A model generated the notes under the pieces. It made no database searches and was not told where the DNA came from. It was given only the letters and a program-made list of their open reading frames with translations. From Granulosicoccus sp045110475 (GTDB taxonomy: Bacteria; Pseudomonadota; Gammaproteobacteria; Granulosicoccales; Granulosicoccaceae): DNA of 64,000 bases. Both the position numbers and the translations under genes were made by a program. Positions 1 through 9,696 of the stretch are shown in pieces (the first letter of the stretch is position 1; every line of letters begins with the position of its first letter). The stretch is taken from NCBI GenBank assembly GCA_045110475.1, contig JBGCGC010000082.1, forward strand, positions 12,230 through 76,229, read 5' to 3'.

Positions 1-2333
1 GCAAACAGCTCAATGATTCGGTACAGGCACTTGACGAACCTGCTGCGGGCAGACTGACTATCCAGTACTCGCCAACGGTTGACACCCCCATAATAGAAAA
101 CCCGCCGCGCTTCACCTGGTTACCCACCATTGATGATGAGGCGGAGTTTGTCGTTAGGCTATCCGGCGATAAACGATACGAGGATGACAAAACACAGCAG
201 TTTGAAGCCATTACCCTGAATTTTTTTACCCCCGACAAGGTATTGCCTGAAGGCGACTACGTCTGGTCATACGCACTGTGGTCAAGTGAAGACAATGTCC
301 CGGTCAGCCACTGGAGCACTGATCGTCACTTCAGCATCACCGCCAACCTGCCAGCAACACCCCTGCCGGGCCGTCATCAACGCTATGCACAGGCCAATAA
401 GGATCATCCGCGGCTTTGGATGAACAAGAACAGGATTGCCTCTTTCAGACAAAGCCTTTCTGCTGATCCTGCGCATTGCACCTGGAACGTGTTTTATGAG
501 AAATCGGCTCGCCCCTGGATGGAGCGGGACATAATGAAAGAGCCAGCCGGCTACCCGGATCATAAACGCGTTGCTGCCGTCTGGCGACAAACCTACATCG
601 ACTGTCAGGAGCTGATCTACGCGATTCGGCATCTGGCTGTTGCGGGCAAGATCACTGATGATCAGGCAATGCTCGAGCGCGCAAAACAATGGCTGCTAGA
701 GACCGCGTCGTGGAATCCCGCTGGCACAACATCACGCGCCTACACCGACGAATGGGCGTTTCGTGTCAACGGTGCTCTGGCCTGGGGCTATGACTGGTTA
801 TATGACGAACTCAGTGACGATGAAAGAACGCTGGTGCGCAAGGCCTTGCTGACACGCACGCGCGAGACCGCCGACCACATCATCAAGCATGCAAACATAC
901 AGTTGTTCCCGTTTGACAGCCACGCAGTTCGTGCCGTATCGGCGGTGCTCATTCCTGCCTCTATTGCATTACTGGATGACGAACCTGAAGCCGAAGGCTG
1001 GCTAAACTACGCTATTGAGTTTCTAGCTACGGTGTATTCGCCCTGGGGTGATGCGCAAGGTGGCTGGGCTGAGGGTCCGCATTACTGGATGACCGGTATG
1101 GCGTACCTGATAGATGCTGCCAATTTGCTTAAAGGCTATACGGGTATTGATCTGTACCAGCGACCCTTCTTTCAGGCAACCGGTGACTTTCCGTTGTTTA
1201 CCAAAGCACCGGACACTCGTCGTGCAACCTTTGGCGATGACAGCACGATGGGTGACCTTCCTTCTCTGAAAATTGGCTATAACCTGAGACAGTTTGCCGG
1301 TGTTACCGGAAACGGGGCTTACCAATGGTATTACGATGAAATAAAAAGGAATGATCCCGGTACTGAAATGGCCTTTTATAACTACGGTTGGTGGGATCTT
1401 AATTTTGACGAGTTAGCCTATCGTACCGACTTTCCTGTGGTCGAAGCAAAACCACCGGCAGCGCACGACACCCTGCGCTGGTTCGAAGGCATCGGCTGGG
1501 CTGCCATTCAGGTTGATATGGCAAATCCTGACAGGCACATACAGTTTGTCATGAAGTCTTCTCGCTATGGCTCCATCAGCCATAGTCATGGTGATCAGAA
1601 TGCCTTTTGTCTGGCAGGTTTTGGTGAGGACCTGGCCATTCAATCCGGACACTATGTAGCATTCAACAGCACCATGCATCAAAACTGGCGACGTCAGACA
1701 CGATCAAAAAATGCCATTCTTATTGACGGAAAAGGACAGTATGCAGCGAAAGACAAGGCCCTTGCCATGCGATCATCAGGGCATTTGGTTTGCGCAGAAA
1801 AACGCGAAAACCATATCTATATTCAAGGCGATGCGACTGCTGCGTACCAGTCACTGACGCCCGAGGTAACGAGCGTTCTGCGCGACATCTACTTTGTCGA
1901 TAACAGCTACTTTGTCATTGTTGATGCCATCGATGCCGATAAGGCCGTGTCCGTTGACTGGCTGATTCATACCAACTCACTGATGAAACTCGGTAGCAAG
2001 ACGTTCCGTTATACAGGAGAAAAGGCTGGCTTTTACGGTCAGATTCTCTGGTCGGAAGCTGGAGCGGCAGAGCTGTCCCAGGTAACCGACTTTCCTGGCG
2101 TAGATCCGGTAGATTATGAGGGCTTGCCGGTGAGTACCTGTTTAAGCGCTCGATTTCCCAAGGCGACACGTCATCGCATTGCCACTCTGATCGTCCCCTA
2201 CGCCTTATCGAATCCGCGCCGCATTTTCAGCTTCCTTGATGATCAGGGTTATGATTGTGACTTGTACTTTACAGATTCTGAGGACCGTAGCTTTAAAGTT
2301 GTTGTGCCGAAGACCTTCGATGTCGGTGCGTGA
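1..2333 (+). CDS. Heparinase II/III-family polysaccharide lyase (DUF4962 + Hepar_II_III), 5' end cut by window
   Basis: This is probably an exolytic lyase of uronic-acid oligosaccharides. The reading frame is open from base 3, so the true start lies outside the window; about 776 residues are visible. The N-terminal part has the NPPRFTWLP motif typical of the DUF4962 beta-sandwich. An alpha-toroid follows, with DSHAVR (about 915-932) and GGWAEGPHYW (about 1060-1089), which should supply the catalytic His and Tyr. The C-terminal beta-sheet domain has SHSHGDQNAF (about 1576-1605), the conserved heparinase II/III histidine motif. Families PL15, PL17 and PL21 share this plan. I favour an oligo-alginate or related uronan lyase because KDG kinase and a TTT transporter lie close by, but the substrate is inferred. 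Any signal peptide is outside the window. Confidence 0.85.
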   Translation, partial: KQLNDSVQALDEPAAGRLTIQYSPTVDTPIIENPPRFTWLPTIDDEAEFVVRLSGDKRYEDDKTQQFEAITLNFFTPDKVLPEGDYVWSYALWSSEDNVPVSHWSTDRHFSITANLPATPLPGRHQRYAQANKDHPRLWMNKNRIASFRQSLSADPAHCTWNVFYEKSARPWMERDIMKEPAGYPDHKRVAAVWRQTYIDCQELIYAIRHLAVAGKITDDQAMLERAKQWLLETASWNPAGTTSRAYTDEWAFRVNGALAWGYDWLYDELSDDERTLVRKALLTRTRETADHIIKHANIQLFPFDSHAVRAVSAVLIPASIALLDDEPEAEGWLNYAIEFLATVYSPWGDAQGGWAEGPHYWMTGMAYLIDAANLLKGYTGIDLYQRPFFQATGDFPLFTKAPDTRRATFGDDSTMGDLPSLKIGYNLRQFAGVTGNGAYQWYYDEIKRNDPGTEMAFYNYGWWDLNFDELAYRTDFPVVEAKPPAAHDTLRWFEGIGWAAIQVDMANPDRHIQFVMKSSRYGSISHSHGDQNAFCLAGFGEDLAIQSGHYVAFNSTMHQNWRRQTRSKNAILIDGKGQYAAKDKALAMRSSGHLVCAEKRENHIYIQGDATAAYQSLTPEVTSVLRDIYFVDNSYFVIVDAIDADKAVSVDWLIHTNSLMKLGSKTFRYTGEKAGFYGQILWSEAGAAELSQVTDFPGVDPVDYEGLPVSTCLSARFPKATRHRIATLIVPYALSNPRRIFSFLDDQGYDCDLYFTDSEDRSFKVVVPKTFDVGA

Positions 2334-2354
2334 ATTCGAAATTTGACTATTGAA

Positions 2355-3218
2355 TTACGTGAGTGCGCCTCCAAACCTCACAATACAATGCCAGGCTTTT
2401 TTTACTATCTGTGGATCTATCGACCCATCGCGGTAGGCAGTCAAGCAAGCTGCGTTTACGTCACCTTTTTCAAACAACGGTTGAAGAAATTCAGCCGTCT
2501 GATAATCACGATAAGCAAGGCAATCAGCATAACGGTCAGCTACCAGACGAAAACCGTCATGCCATTCAACATCAAACGGCAGACGATGCGCGGCCAGTTC
2601 AACCGGGGTATTCTTGAAACTGGGATCAAGAACGATTGCCTCAACATCCGTATTCATTAGTAAAGGACCGTGAACGTGAGCTTCGATGTAGTTGTCAAGT
2701 GAATCAAGACCCACAGCGTTGGTTTTAGCCAGTGCTATCAGATTCATTTTTTTGCGCGTGCCAAAGTCAACGGGATTAAAATGACTGTCGGGGTAGGCAA
2801 ACGTCGCTCTATCAAGCACGCCGTACTTCAAGCGTAGATGCGCAGAACCAAAACGTGGCGCAGCACCGGCTGAGTGTTTGTCGTAGTTAAGGGCTCCGTA
2901 TTTGACACGTTGAGCGGGGTGCGCACTATCGTAGATACCGCAGAACATGGCGCTTTCCCACTTCCAGCGACTACCACCGGTATGAGCCGAGACGCTACCG
3001 TTACTGCTTCCGGTTTCAAACTGTGAACGGTAGATGCCCTCGTTTGCCAGTTGCGATACAAGGTTGAGCGTGCCACATGTTGTATCGGGGTGGAAGTTCA
3101 GCGTTATCGCGGCAGCTGATGTCAGAGGCACGCCGTTTGACTTCTGAGCAATGCAGTGTACGGCGGAAGAAATCAGTGCCTCATCCGCGTGTTTTGCGTG
3201 ATCGTGGTCAGTGTTCAT
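2355..3218 (-). CDS. DUF3626 family protein
   Basis: A 287-residue protein that I recognise as DUF3626, a family of unknown function. Visible conserved-looking elements are NFHPD (residue 43 is His), a central TFAYPDSHFNPVDFG stretch, and YIEAHVHGPL followed by EAIVLDPSFKNT. The His- and Asp-rich motifs could suggest metal or phosphate chemistry, but that is only a guess. There is no signal peptide or membrane segment. It ends convergently with the polysaccharide lyase (21 bases between stops) and starts away from the TTT operon, so it is a single-gene unit. No clear Shine-Dalgarno sequence precedes the ATG. Confidence 0.75.
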   Translation of the reverse strand: MNTDHDHAKHADEALISSAVHCIAQKSNGVPLTSAAAITLNFHPDTTCGTLNLVSQLANEGIYRSQFETGSSNGSVSAHTGGSRWKWESAMFCGIYDSAHPAQRVKYGALNYDKHSAGAAPRFGSAHLRLKYGVLDRATFAYPDSHFNPVDFGTRKKMNLIALAKTNAVGLDSLDNYIEAHVHGPLLMNTDVEAIVLDPSFKNTPVELAAHRLPFDVEWHDGFRLVADRYADCLAYRDYQTAEFLQPLFEKGDVNAACLTAYRDGSIDPQIVKKAWHCIVRFGGALT

Positions 3219-3269
3219 TTGTCGTATTGTTCATGCAGGGCGAGCACAACAATGAAAATCAGCTTAATC

Positions 3270-3307
3270 TGGATTGGGCGTCCCCGTGGCTTCATGAATA
3301 ATCCAGG
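3270..3307 (-). repeat. Dispersed palindromic-repeat copy (partial end of the 53-kb element)
   Basis: These 38 bases, read on the minus strand, match 52991-53028 at 35 of 38 positions, including CCTGGATTATTCATGAA and CACGGGGACGCCCA. Only one end of the 192-bp element near 53 kb is present here. It lies in the 389-base gap between the divergent DUF3626 gene and the TTT operon, so it is either a decayed insertion or a short repeat unit of the same family. Confidence 0.8.
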
Positions 3308-3310
3308 TTA

Positions 3311-3347
3311 AGCCTTTGTTGATATACCACAAAGGCTAAGTTAGTAT
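3311..3347 (+). promoter_or_regulatory. Candidate sigma70-type promoter overlapping a 9-bp inverted repeat
   Basis: TTGATA (3319-3324), a 17-base spacer and TAGTAT (3342-3347) resemble a sigma70 promoter reading toward tctC. The inverted repeat AGCCTTTGT/ACAAAGGCT (arms 3311-3319 and 3329-3337) covers the -35 box and spacer, where a repressor could bind. The leader to tctC would be about 250 bases. The pattern is visible; its function is inferred. Confidence 0.35.
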
Positions 3348-3607
3348 GATTTTACAAGTTCCTTTTCATGTCGCATACCGTTATGTACACACGCAAGGGA
3401 TACTTGATCAATAGTTCGGATAGTCATTTATTTGCAACCAACCAACAATAGGCTTGGCAACATAGTACCGTATGGCTGTTGATTGTCCGTCTGGAAAATC
3501 AAGTGTTGCAATACGGTGTTGTCAATAGCGAATGAAACTAATGGCTTTACCTTATCTATCCGATTCTGTCGATACAAGCGCTTAAACAACAATTGAGGAG
3601 ACCGATA

Positions 3608-4600
3608 ATGCGCAGATTTTGCAAACACCCCATAAAAAGCTTTATCACAGGAAGTGGGATAGCGGCAATAGTGGTGTCACAGTTACTGACACCTGCCCTG
3701 GCCGCGTGGCCAGAACGTCCGGTTACACTCATTGTTCCCTGGAGCGCTGGCGGCGGTACCGATGCAACAGGCCGCATGATCGGTTCACTGCTTGAAAAGG
3801 AACTTGGCCAACCCTTCAACGTGGTCAATCGTACCGGTGGCAGTGGTGTTGTTGGACATTCAGCAATCGCTACCGCCAAACCTGATGGCTATACCATTGG
3901 TGTGGTCACTGTCGAAATAGGCATGATGCACTGGGCTGGTCTTACCGAACTGACAGGCACGGACTACACACCCATAGCCTTGTACAACGCTGATGCCGCA
4001 GGTGTTCTGGTCAGGGCTGATTCACCGTGGGAAACTGCGCAGGACATGATCGATGCGGTAAAAGCCGATGCAGGGACTCACAAAGGCTCTGGCACAGGAC
4101 AAGGTGGTATCTGGCATCTAGCTCTCGCTGGTATGCTGAATACCGCAGGTATCAGTCCTGATGCGGTTCCCTGGGTACCTTCGCAAGGCGCAGCACCCGG
4201 ACTGCAGGAGCTGGTTGCTGAAGGCGTCGACGTTGTCACATGCTCCATCGTTGAAGCTGCTGCACTGATCGATGCGGGCAAGGTCAAGTCGCTGGCCATC
4301 ATGAACGATGAGCGCATTGATGCGTTTGCGGACGTCCCAACGCTTGCTGAAGCAACTGGTATCGATTGGCAACTGGCGGCATGGCGTGGTCTGGCAGGTC
4401 CCAAAGGCATGCCTGAAGAGGTTACCACCACACTGACCGCCGCCTTTGACAAGGTCTGGCAGTCCGAAGAATTTCAGGAATTCATGAACGGCCGTGGCTT
4501 TGGTCTGGTCTGGAAGCCGGGCAATGAGTTCGTCGACTGGATGGCCGCAAGTGATGCCTCGCTGGGTGATGTCATGCAAGCGGTAGGTATGGCGAAGTAG
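3608..4600 (+). CDS. Tripartite tricarboxylate transporter substrate-binding protein (TctC family)
   Basis: Periplasmic solute-binding subunit of a TTT-family secondary transporter, which captures a carboxylate-type ligand for the TctAB membrane pair. The ATG at 3608 has GAGGAG seven bases upstream; an in-frame TTG at 3593 lies inside that ribosome-binding site and is rejected. Residues 1-32 form a signal peptide ending in ALA, and mature RPVTLIVPWSAGGGTD is the family signature near the N-terminus. The length of 330 residues is normal. It is first in an operon with tctB (3-base gap) and tctA. The ligand cannot be read from sequence; the neighbouring lyase and KDG kinase hint at uronates or sugar acids. 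Confidence 0.93.
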   Translation: MRRFCKHPIKSFITGSGIAAIVVSQLLTPALAAWPERPVTLIVPWSAGGGTDATGRMIGSLLEKELGQPFNVVNRTGGSGVVGHSAIATAKPDGYTIGVVTVEIGMMHWAGLTELTGTDYTPIALYNADAAGVLVRADSPWETAQDMIDAVKADAGTHKGSGTGQGGIWHLALAGMLNTAGISPDAVPWVPSQGAAPGLQELVAEGVDVVTCSIVEAAALIDAGKVKSLAIMNDERIDAFADVPTLAEATGIDWQLAAWRGLAGPKGMPEEVTTTLTAAFDKVWQSEEFQEFMNGRGFGLVWKPGNEFVDWMAASDASLGDVMQAVGMAK

Positions 4601-4603
4601 TCC

Positions 4604-5131
4604 ATGCGTCTGAACGATGCGATATCAGGGCTGGTGCTGAGCATTTTTGCAATCGCCGTGATTGCCTACAGCACCACCTTTCCCTCGCTGCACGGACAGG
4701 CCTATGGGCCCAGCTTGTTCCCTACCCTGATTGGTAGCTGCTTGTTGGCCTGCGGCCTGATTCTTATTGTTCGTGGACTGAAATTGTATCGGCGTAATGA
4801 CGTGGCTGCTGACTCAACACAGACCCAGACTGAATCGGCAAGCACACAACGTGTCTGGGTTGAGTGGGGAGACTGGATACACGACAAGTCCCGGCTAACC
4901 AACATGGTGTTGGTTCCGGGCTTGCTGATTAGCTATATTCTCTTGTCGGACTGGATAGGCTTTATTCCGCTATCCATTGTTATCATTGGTACGCTTTTGT
5001 ACCGCCTTGGCAATTCGCTGATAACCGCTGTACTCGTCGCAACGACCGCCACGATCACTCTGCAATTGCTGTTTGCCAAAGTATTGCTTGTCCCGCTACC
5101 TCCGGGGCTGTTGCTTCGCTGGATCGGGTAA
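4604..5131 (+). CDS. TTT transporter small membrane subunit (TctB family)
   Basis: A 175-residue integral membrane protein with about four hydrophobic helices: one near residues 8-25, one near 40-58, then a polar stretch rich in Thr/Gln/Ser around residues 65-95, and two more near the C-terminus. This pattern and size fit the poorly conserved small TctB subunit. The assignment rests mainly on position, since it sits exactly between a clear tctC and a clear tctA with gaps of 3 and 6 bases. It should form the membrane complex with TctA. Confidence 0.88.
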   Translation: MRLNDAISGLVLSIFAIAVIAYSTTFPSLHGQAYGPSLFPTLIGSCLLACGLILIVRGLKLYRRNDVAADSTQTQTESASTQRVWVEWGDWIHDKSRLTNMVLVPGLLISYILLSDWIGFIPLSIVIIGTLLYRLGNSLITAVLVATTATITLQLLFAKVLLVPLPPGLLLRWIG

Positions 5132-5137
5132 GACGCC

Positions 5138-6640
5138 ATGGATGCACTGTGGCTTGCGCTTTCGTTGGTTCTGGATCCGGGCGTACTGGGTGTCATGCTA
5201 CTGGCCGCCATCTTTGGTCTTTTTGTCGGGTCAATACCCGGCCTAACCGCCACCATGGCTGCGGCGCTACTGATACCGTTTACCTTTTTTATGGATCCGG
5301 TGCCCGCTATTGCGGTCATCGTTACCACCGTGGCAATGGCCATTTTTGCCGGCGACATCCCCGGCGCATTGTTGCGTATCCCGGGCACACCCGCCTCCGC
5401 CGCATACTGTGATGAAGCCTACGCTCTAACGCGCAAGGGCAAGGCCGAAACGGCACTTGGTGTCAGCCTCGTATGCTCGGCAATCGGTGGCGTCATCGGT
5501 TCCATCATGCTTGCCATGACGGCTCCAACACTGGCTGAGTTTGCCATCAAGTTTTCCTCGTTCGAGTACTTCTGGCTGGCATGTCTTGGTTTGTCCTGTG
5601 CTGTCGTCGTTTCAACCGGTTCAACAGTCAAGGGGCTGGTTTCTTTGCTACTCGGCCTGTTTATCGCAACAATCGGTATTGATGTTACTGCAGGCCATCC
5701 ACGCTTCACATTCGGCAATGTCGAAATGATGGGCGGCATCAGCTTCATACCGGCAATGATTGGCATGTTTGCTATCTCTGAGGTTCTTCGCTTCATTGCC
5801 GCACCTCATTCTCAGCACACGATTCCACAACAGCCTATCAAGCATGTATTTCGTGGCATTGGCGGTATCATTTACCAACACAAGCTCAACGTCGCGCGCG
5901 GCGGCTCGATTGGCGCTATTGTCGGTATCTTGCCAGGCGCAGGTGCTGACATCGCTGCGTGGATTGCGTATGCCTTGTCCAAACGCTTTTCCAGGAAACG
6001 CGAAAAATTCGGCACCGGCCATGTCGAAGGTCTGGTAGATGCAGGAACTGCCAACAATGCCGGACTGGCGGGTGCCTGGGTACCCGCTCTTGTGTTTGGC
6101 ATACCCGGAGATTCAATCACGGCTATTGTCATTGGTGTTCTGTATATGAAAGGCATGAACCCCGGCCCCACCGTGTTCATGCAACAGCCCGAATTAATTC
6201 ATGCCGTCTTCATCGTATTCTTTCTGGCAAACCTTGCACTGATTCCGCTGGGATTTATCGCCATACGCTTGTCACGATCAATTCTTCTGGTTCCAAGAAA
6301 TGTACTCATTCCCATTATTCTGATGTTCTGTATTGTGGGTGCATTCGCCATCAACAACACCGTCTTTGGCATCAGCGTGATGCTGGTCATGGGCATCCTG
6401 GCTTATGTGATGGAAGAAAACGGTTTTCCTGTTGCACCTACCATCCTCGGCATCGTTCTGGGCACCATGCTGGAGCGTAACTTCATGTCCTCGATGATCA
6501 AGGCTGACGGTGAATTTTCCGGGTTTTTCTCAAGACCCATTGCCGCGACTCTGGGGGTGCTGGTTATTCTCATATGGCTATTGCCGGTACTGCGACTGGT
6601 TCTACGATACTTATCGCAGCATACGACTAAGGGAAGTTAG
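5138..6640 (+). CDS. TTT transporter large membrane subunit (TctA family)
   Basis: A 500-residue polytopic permease with about twelve hydrophobic segments. Family hallmarks include GSIPGLTATMAAALLIPFT near the N-terminus, FAGDIPGALLRIPGTPASAA around residues 70-90, and the second-half repeat GILPGAGADIAAWIAYALSK. It completes the tctCBA order and is probably translated from the same mRNA. Uptake is normally driven by an ion gradient, not ATP. No terminator is obvious in the 121 bases before the convergent KDG kinase gene. Confidence 0.95.
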   Translation: MDALWLALSLVLDPGVLGVMLLAAIFGLFVGSIPGLTATMAAALLIPFTFFMDPVPAIAVIVTTVAMAIFAGDIPGALLRIPGTPASAAYCDEAYALTRKGKAETALGVSLVCSAIGGVIGSIMLAMTAPTLAEFAIKFSSFEYFWLACLGLSCAVVVSTGSTVKGLVSLLLGLFIATIGIDVTAGHPRFTFGNVEMMGGISFIPAMIGMFAISEVLRFIAAPHSQHTIPQQPIKHVFRGIGGIIYQHKLNVARGGSIGAIVGILPGAGADIAAWIAYALSKRFSRKREKFGTGHVEGLVDAGTANNAGLAGAWVPALVFGIPGDSITAIVIGVLYMKGMNPGPTVFMQQPELIHAVFIVFFLANLALIPLGFIAIRLSRSILLVPRNVLIPIILMFCIVGAFAINNTVFGISVMLVMGILAYVMEENGFPVAPTILGIVLGTMLERNFMSSMIKADGEFSGFFSRPIAATLGVLVILIWLLPVLRLVLRYLSQHTTKGS

Positions 6641-6761
6641 AGAAATAAATCCATTTTCTGTACCGCCGTAAGATCTGTTGATTCTCTGGCTTAACTGTTT
6701 TAGTCCTTTATGCCGAATTATTTCGCAAGCTCCACTGGTGACCATTCACTTGAAGTCACTA

Positions 6762-7664
6762 TTACGCAGACGGTGTGATAGCGCCACGAAAACCTACAAC
6801 GCGCGAAGCACAAGCGTGCCCGGCTGATAGACAGTCGATTTCAGATTTACCGAGTATGAAAGCGGCCAGATAACCACCGTTGAAACTATCGCCAGCAGCG
6901 GTTGTGTCAACCACCTTGTCTGCGGGTTCAAACTGCGGATGGGCGTCAGTCTTGATACCGGGTGAGACTGGCCCCCTGACGCCTCGTTTGACCGCGCACG
7001 CCGTCCAGTCGTGTGACGAGAATCTTGATAGCACTGCCTCCTCACTCTTATCCTCAAACAAATCCATCTCATCATCAATGGATGGCAATGCGATATCGGC
7101 AAGGCTCCACATATCACCAATGACTTGTCTGGCGGTTTCCCTGTTTTCCCACAGTTGCGGGCGAAAGTTTGAATCAAACGCGACAAGGCTATCGCCATTA
7201 TCTGATAGTTTTTGCAAATACTCTATCAACCGCTGTCTAGCGGCAGGATGCATGATAGCTAGTGTGATTCCTGATAGATAGACGATGTCAGCGGGTGGAA
7301 GAAAATTGACTGACTCATCGATCTGAAATATTTTTCTTGCGGCAGAATTGCTTCTCCAATAGTGAAAGCTACGCTCACCGGCACCATCGGTCGATACTGA
7401 ATAGATGCCTATATTGTGATCCTGATCTTTTGAAATAAAAGAAGTATCCAGCCCTTCCGAGTTCGCCAGATCAAGAAACGACTGCGATAGCGGGTCCATA
7501 CCCACTCGAGTCATGAAACTGACCTTTGCCTCGGGTGGCAATGCCCTGGAACAATAGACGGCTGTGTTAAAAGTGTCTCCTGCAAAACCGACACTGTAGT
7601 CCGACATTGCAGATTGGCGTAATTCTGCCATTGCTTCGCCAATTGCCAATAACTTAAGTGCCAT
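6762..7664 (-). CDS. kdgK: PfkB-family 2-keto-3-deoxygluconate kinase
   Basis: Cytoplasmic sugar kinase of 300 residues that likely phosphorylates KDG to KDPG, feeding the Entner-Doudoroff aldolase. The N-terminal MALKLLAIGEAMAEL, the early GFAGDTFNTAVY substrate loop and the C-terminal DTTAAGDSFNGG (catalytic Asp near residue 259) are typical of the ribokinase fold and of KdgK in particular. It is convergent with the TTT operon. KDG is the end product of unsaturated uronates released by lyases such as the first gene here. Other PfkB sugar kinases remain possible, but the KdgK subgroup fits best. Confidence 0.85.
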   Translation of the reverse strand: MALKLLAIGEAMAELRQSAMSDYSVGFAGDTFNTAVYCSRALPPEAKVSFMTRVGMDPLSQSFLDLANSEGLDTSFISKDQDHNIGIYSVSTDGAGERSFHYWRSNSAARKIFQIDESVNFLPPADIVYLSGITLAIMHPAARQRLIEYLQKLSDNGDSLVAFDSNFRPQLWENRETARQVIGDMWSLADIALPSIDDEMDLFEDKSEEAVLSRFSSHDWTACAVKRGVRGPVSPGIKTDAHPQFEPADKVVDTTAAGDSFNGGYLAAFILGKSEIDCLSAGHACASRVVGFRGAITPSA

Positions 7665-7741
7665 CTGTCTTGCTCATCGTTGTTGCCGGTGAATAGTGTT
7701 TAATAAGACATAAATTCACGCGTTCGAAAAATAACCTTTTT

Positions 7742-9463
7742 TTATTCGGTAAAACCGATATTTTCCCAATGTGCACTGCTTAATCCAAACGCTCCGTAGT
7801 TTGCCAAATCGCGTCGGGTGGCGATGAGTTCCGGGCGCTGATAAAGCGGCAAGGTATGAACGTTTTCCCAGATAATACGATCCGCCTGATTGGCCAGCGC
7901 AATGCGTTGCTGCTGATCGGTCTCCGTGGCTATTTTTGCAGCCAGCTCATCAACCTCAGGTAACGAGAGTTGCGCAAAATTGCTCTCGGAATTGCTTCCG
8001 TAGATTTGTTTGATCCCACTGAATGGGTACGGTGTGCCGACCCATGAGAAGGCGATTATTTCAAACTCATGACCGGTCAGCGTAGGGCCAAAACGCGCAA
8101 CAGGCACGGTGACGATATCCAGCTGGATACCAATTTCCCTCAACATGCTTTGAGCCTGTATCGCTTCATTTTCAGAGGCCTTGACAGTCGCTAACTGCGA
8201 AAAGCGCACAATCAGTTTCTGCCCGTCTTTTTCGCGAATACCATCATCTCCCACGTTCCATCCCTGTTCATCAAGCAGGGCACGCGCTTTGTCAGGATTG
8301 TAGTCAAGCCCGGTAATACTGGCCGTATCAACGAAGCCTGATTGCCCTTCCAGAAACACGTGATTGTTCAACGGCTTCACAGGCCAGTCAATCCCGGCAA
8401 GATCACTTGCCGCAATGGATTGCCTGTCCAGACCGTAGACAATAGCTTGTCTTATTGACAACTCCTGCAGCAGACCAGCCTTTGAATTGAAGGTAAAGTG
8501 TCGGAAGTTAGGGCCACCGGCCTTGCGTATTTCAGCATTTTCAACCCGCAGCGCCCGCTGAAAACCATCCGGATCAGATCCGATATCGAAGGCATCAATT
8601 TCCTGATTAGCAAAGGCTTGCGCCTTGGCATCAGGCGCAATAGCCCGCCAGACAATGCGCTCCAGCAGAGGTGGCTCACCCCACCATTTTTCGTTGGGCA
8701 CAAGAGTCATGACTTTCTGTGTTTCATCGAAACTGCCGACCTTGAAGGGACCGGACAGCCAGTCATTGTTTAACTCACTCCAGCCTGTATTGAACACCTC
8801 TGCGTTGGCAATACTTTCGGCCTTGATAGCCCCCGGCGTGCTGAACCCTTGACTCCAGTCAGGAAACGAACTCTTGTAGGTCACGGTCACCTGTGTTTTA
8901 ACATCGCCTAGCGTCATTTGCGCGATAGGTTCGTAGGATTCAGTGGATACACAGTTAAATTCAGGATTCTCACCGTTGCAGGCTTTCCACTTGGCGATCA
9001 TGTCGTCACCATCAATCGGACTGCCATCACCCCAGACCGCATCGGGGTTCAAGGAGTAGCGCACCTGAGTGGGTTCTTCGCCGACAACCTCAACCGACAG
9101 GACATAGTCTGGATTAGGCGAAGGAACTCCTTGCGCATCGAAATCGAAAAAAGCAGGCAACAGGGATTCCCGCACACGCGAGTAATCGTAATTGTTTCCA
9201 TCGACGTGCATCGGGTTCCAGTTCTCGGCAAAACTGGTCAGACCTAGCGTCAGCTCACCCCCTTGGCGCATACTGGCACGATCACGAGGGTTGATATCCT
9301 GAGCAGTGACAGACACCTGATCCCCCGATGCACCTTCCTCAGAAGCCTCGGAACTGTCTGCCTCAGTAGCTGAAGGCGCGTCAGATACATCCTGTTTATC
9401 GCCACAAGCAACTAACAGCACTAAAGCAACCAGCAACGATGCCAGCGGATAGGATTTAATCAA
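7742..9463 (-). CDS. ABC transporter family-5 solute-binding lipoprotein (peptide/opine type)
   Basis: Extracytoplasmic binding protein of an Opp/Dpp-type importer, 573 residues. The signal sequence ends in LLVAC, so Cys20 should be lipidated. A low-complexity acidic and serine-rich linker follows (about residues 21-60), then the SBP_bac_5 fold with LRQAIVYGLDR-like and LDYNPDKARALLDEQGW motifs. It lies downstream of the fused ATPase gene with a 233-base gap, so it may also have its own promoter. Its closest resemblance, as far as I can judge by eye, is to actinobacterial members of the family. The ligand is unknown. Confidence 0.88.
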   Translation of the reverse strand: MIKSYPLASLLVALVLLVACGDKQDVSDAPSATEADSSEASEEGASGDQVSVTAQDINPRDRASMRQGGELTLGLTSFAENWNPMHVDGNNYDYSRVRESLLPAFFDFDAQGVPSPNPDYVLSVEVVGEEPTQVRYSLNPDAVWGDGSPIDGDDMIAKWKACNGENPEFNCVSTESYEPIAQMTLGDVKTQVTVTYKSSFPDWSQGFSTPGAIKAESIANAEVFNTGWSELNNDWLSGPFKVGSFDETQKVMTLVPNEKWWGEPPLLERIVWRAIAPDAKAQAFANQEIDAFDIGSDPDGFQRALRVENAEIRKAGGPNFRHFTFNSKAGLLQELSIRQAIVYGLDRQSIAASDLAGIDWPVKPLNNHVFLEGQSGFVDTASITGLDYNPDKARALLDEQGWNVGDDGIREKDGQKLIVRFSQLATVKASENEAIQAQSMLREIGIQLDIVTVPVARFGPTLTGHEFEIIAFSWVGTPYPFSGIKQIYGSNSESNFAQLSLPEVDELAAKIATETDQQQRIALANQADRIIWENVHTLPLYQRPELIATRRDLANYGAFGLSSAHWENIGFTE

Positions 9464-9696
9464 TTGAAACTCCTCCAGGTTATGGATCCAGTGGGTAGTA
9501 GTTAGTCAAAACGAGATTGCTTCTGATGTCGCATCGTGTGTGTCCTGCATTTTAGTCGACAATCTGATGAAGTCTCTGACTACGAGCCATCCAGAAATGA
9601 CAAGGAGATTAAAAACTCAAAAAGAAAACTCATCAAACCTGAGTTAGCTCGTTTCCACACACTACGTCAGCTTATCAAAGACGGCTCCGAAATCAA

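Noticed and set aside
3219..3607. Search for an RNA gene or small ORF in this gap
   Set aside because: Apart from the repeat and the promoter-like pattern, no conserved RNA or small coding frame with a ribosome-binding site could be supported.
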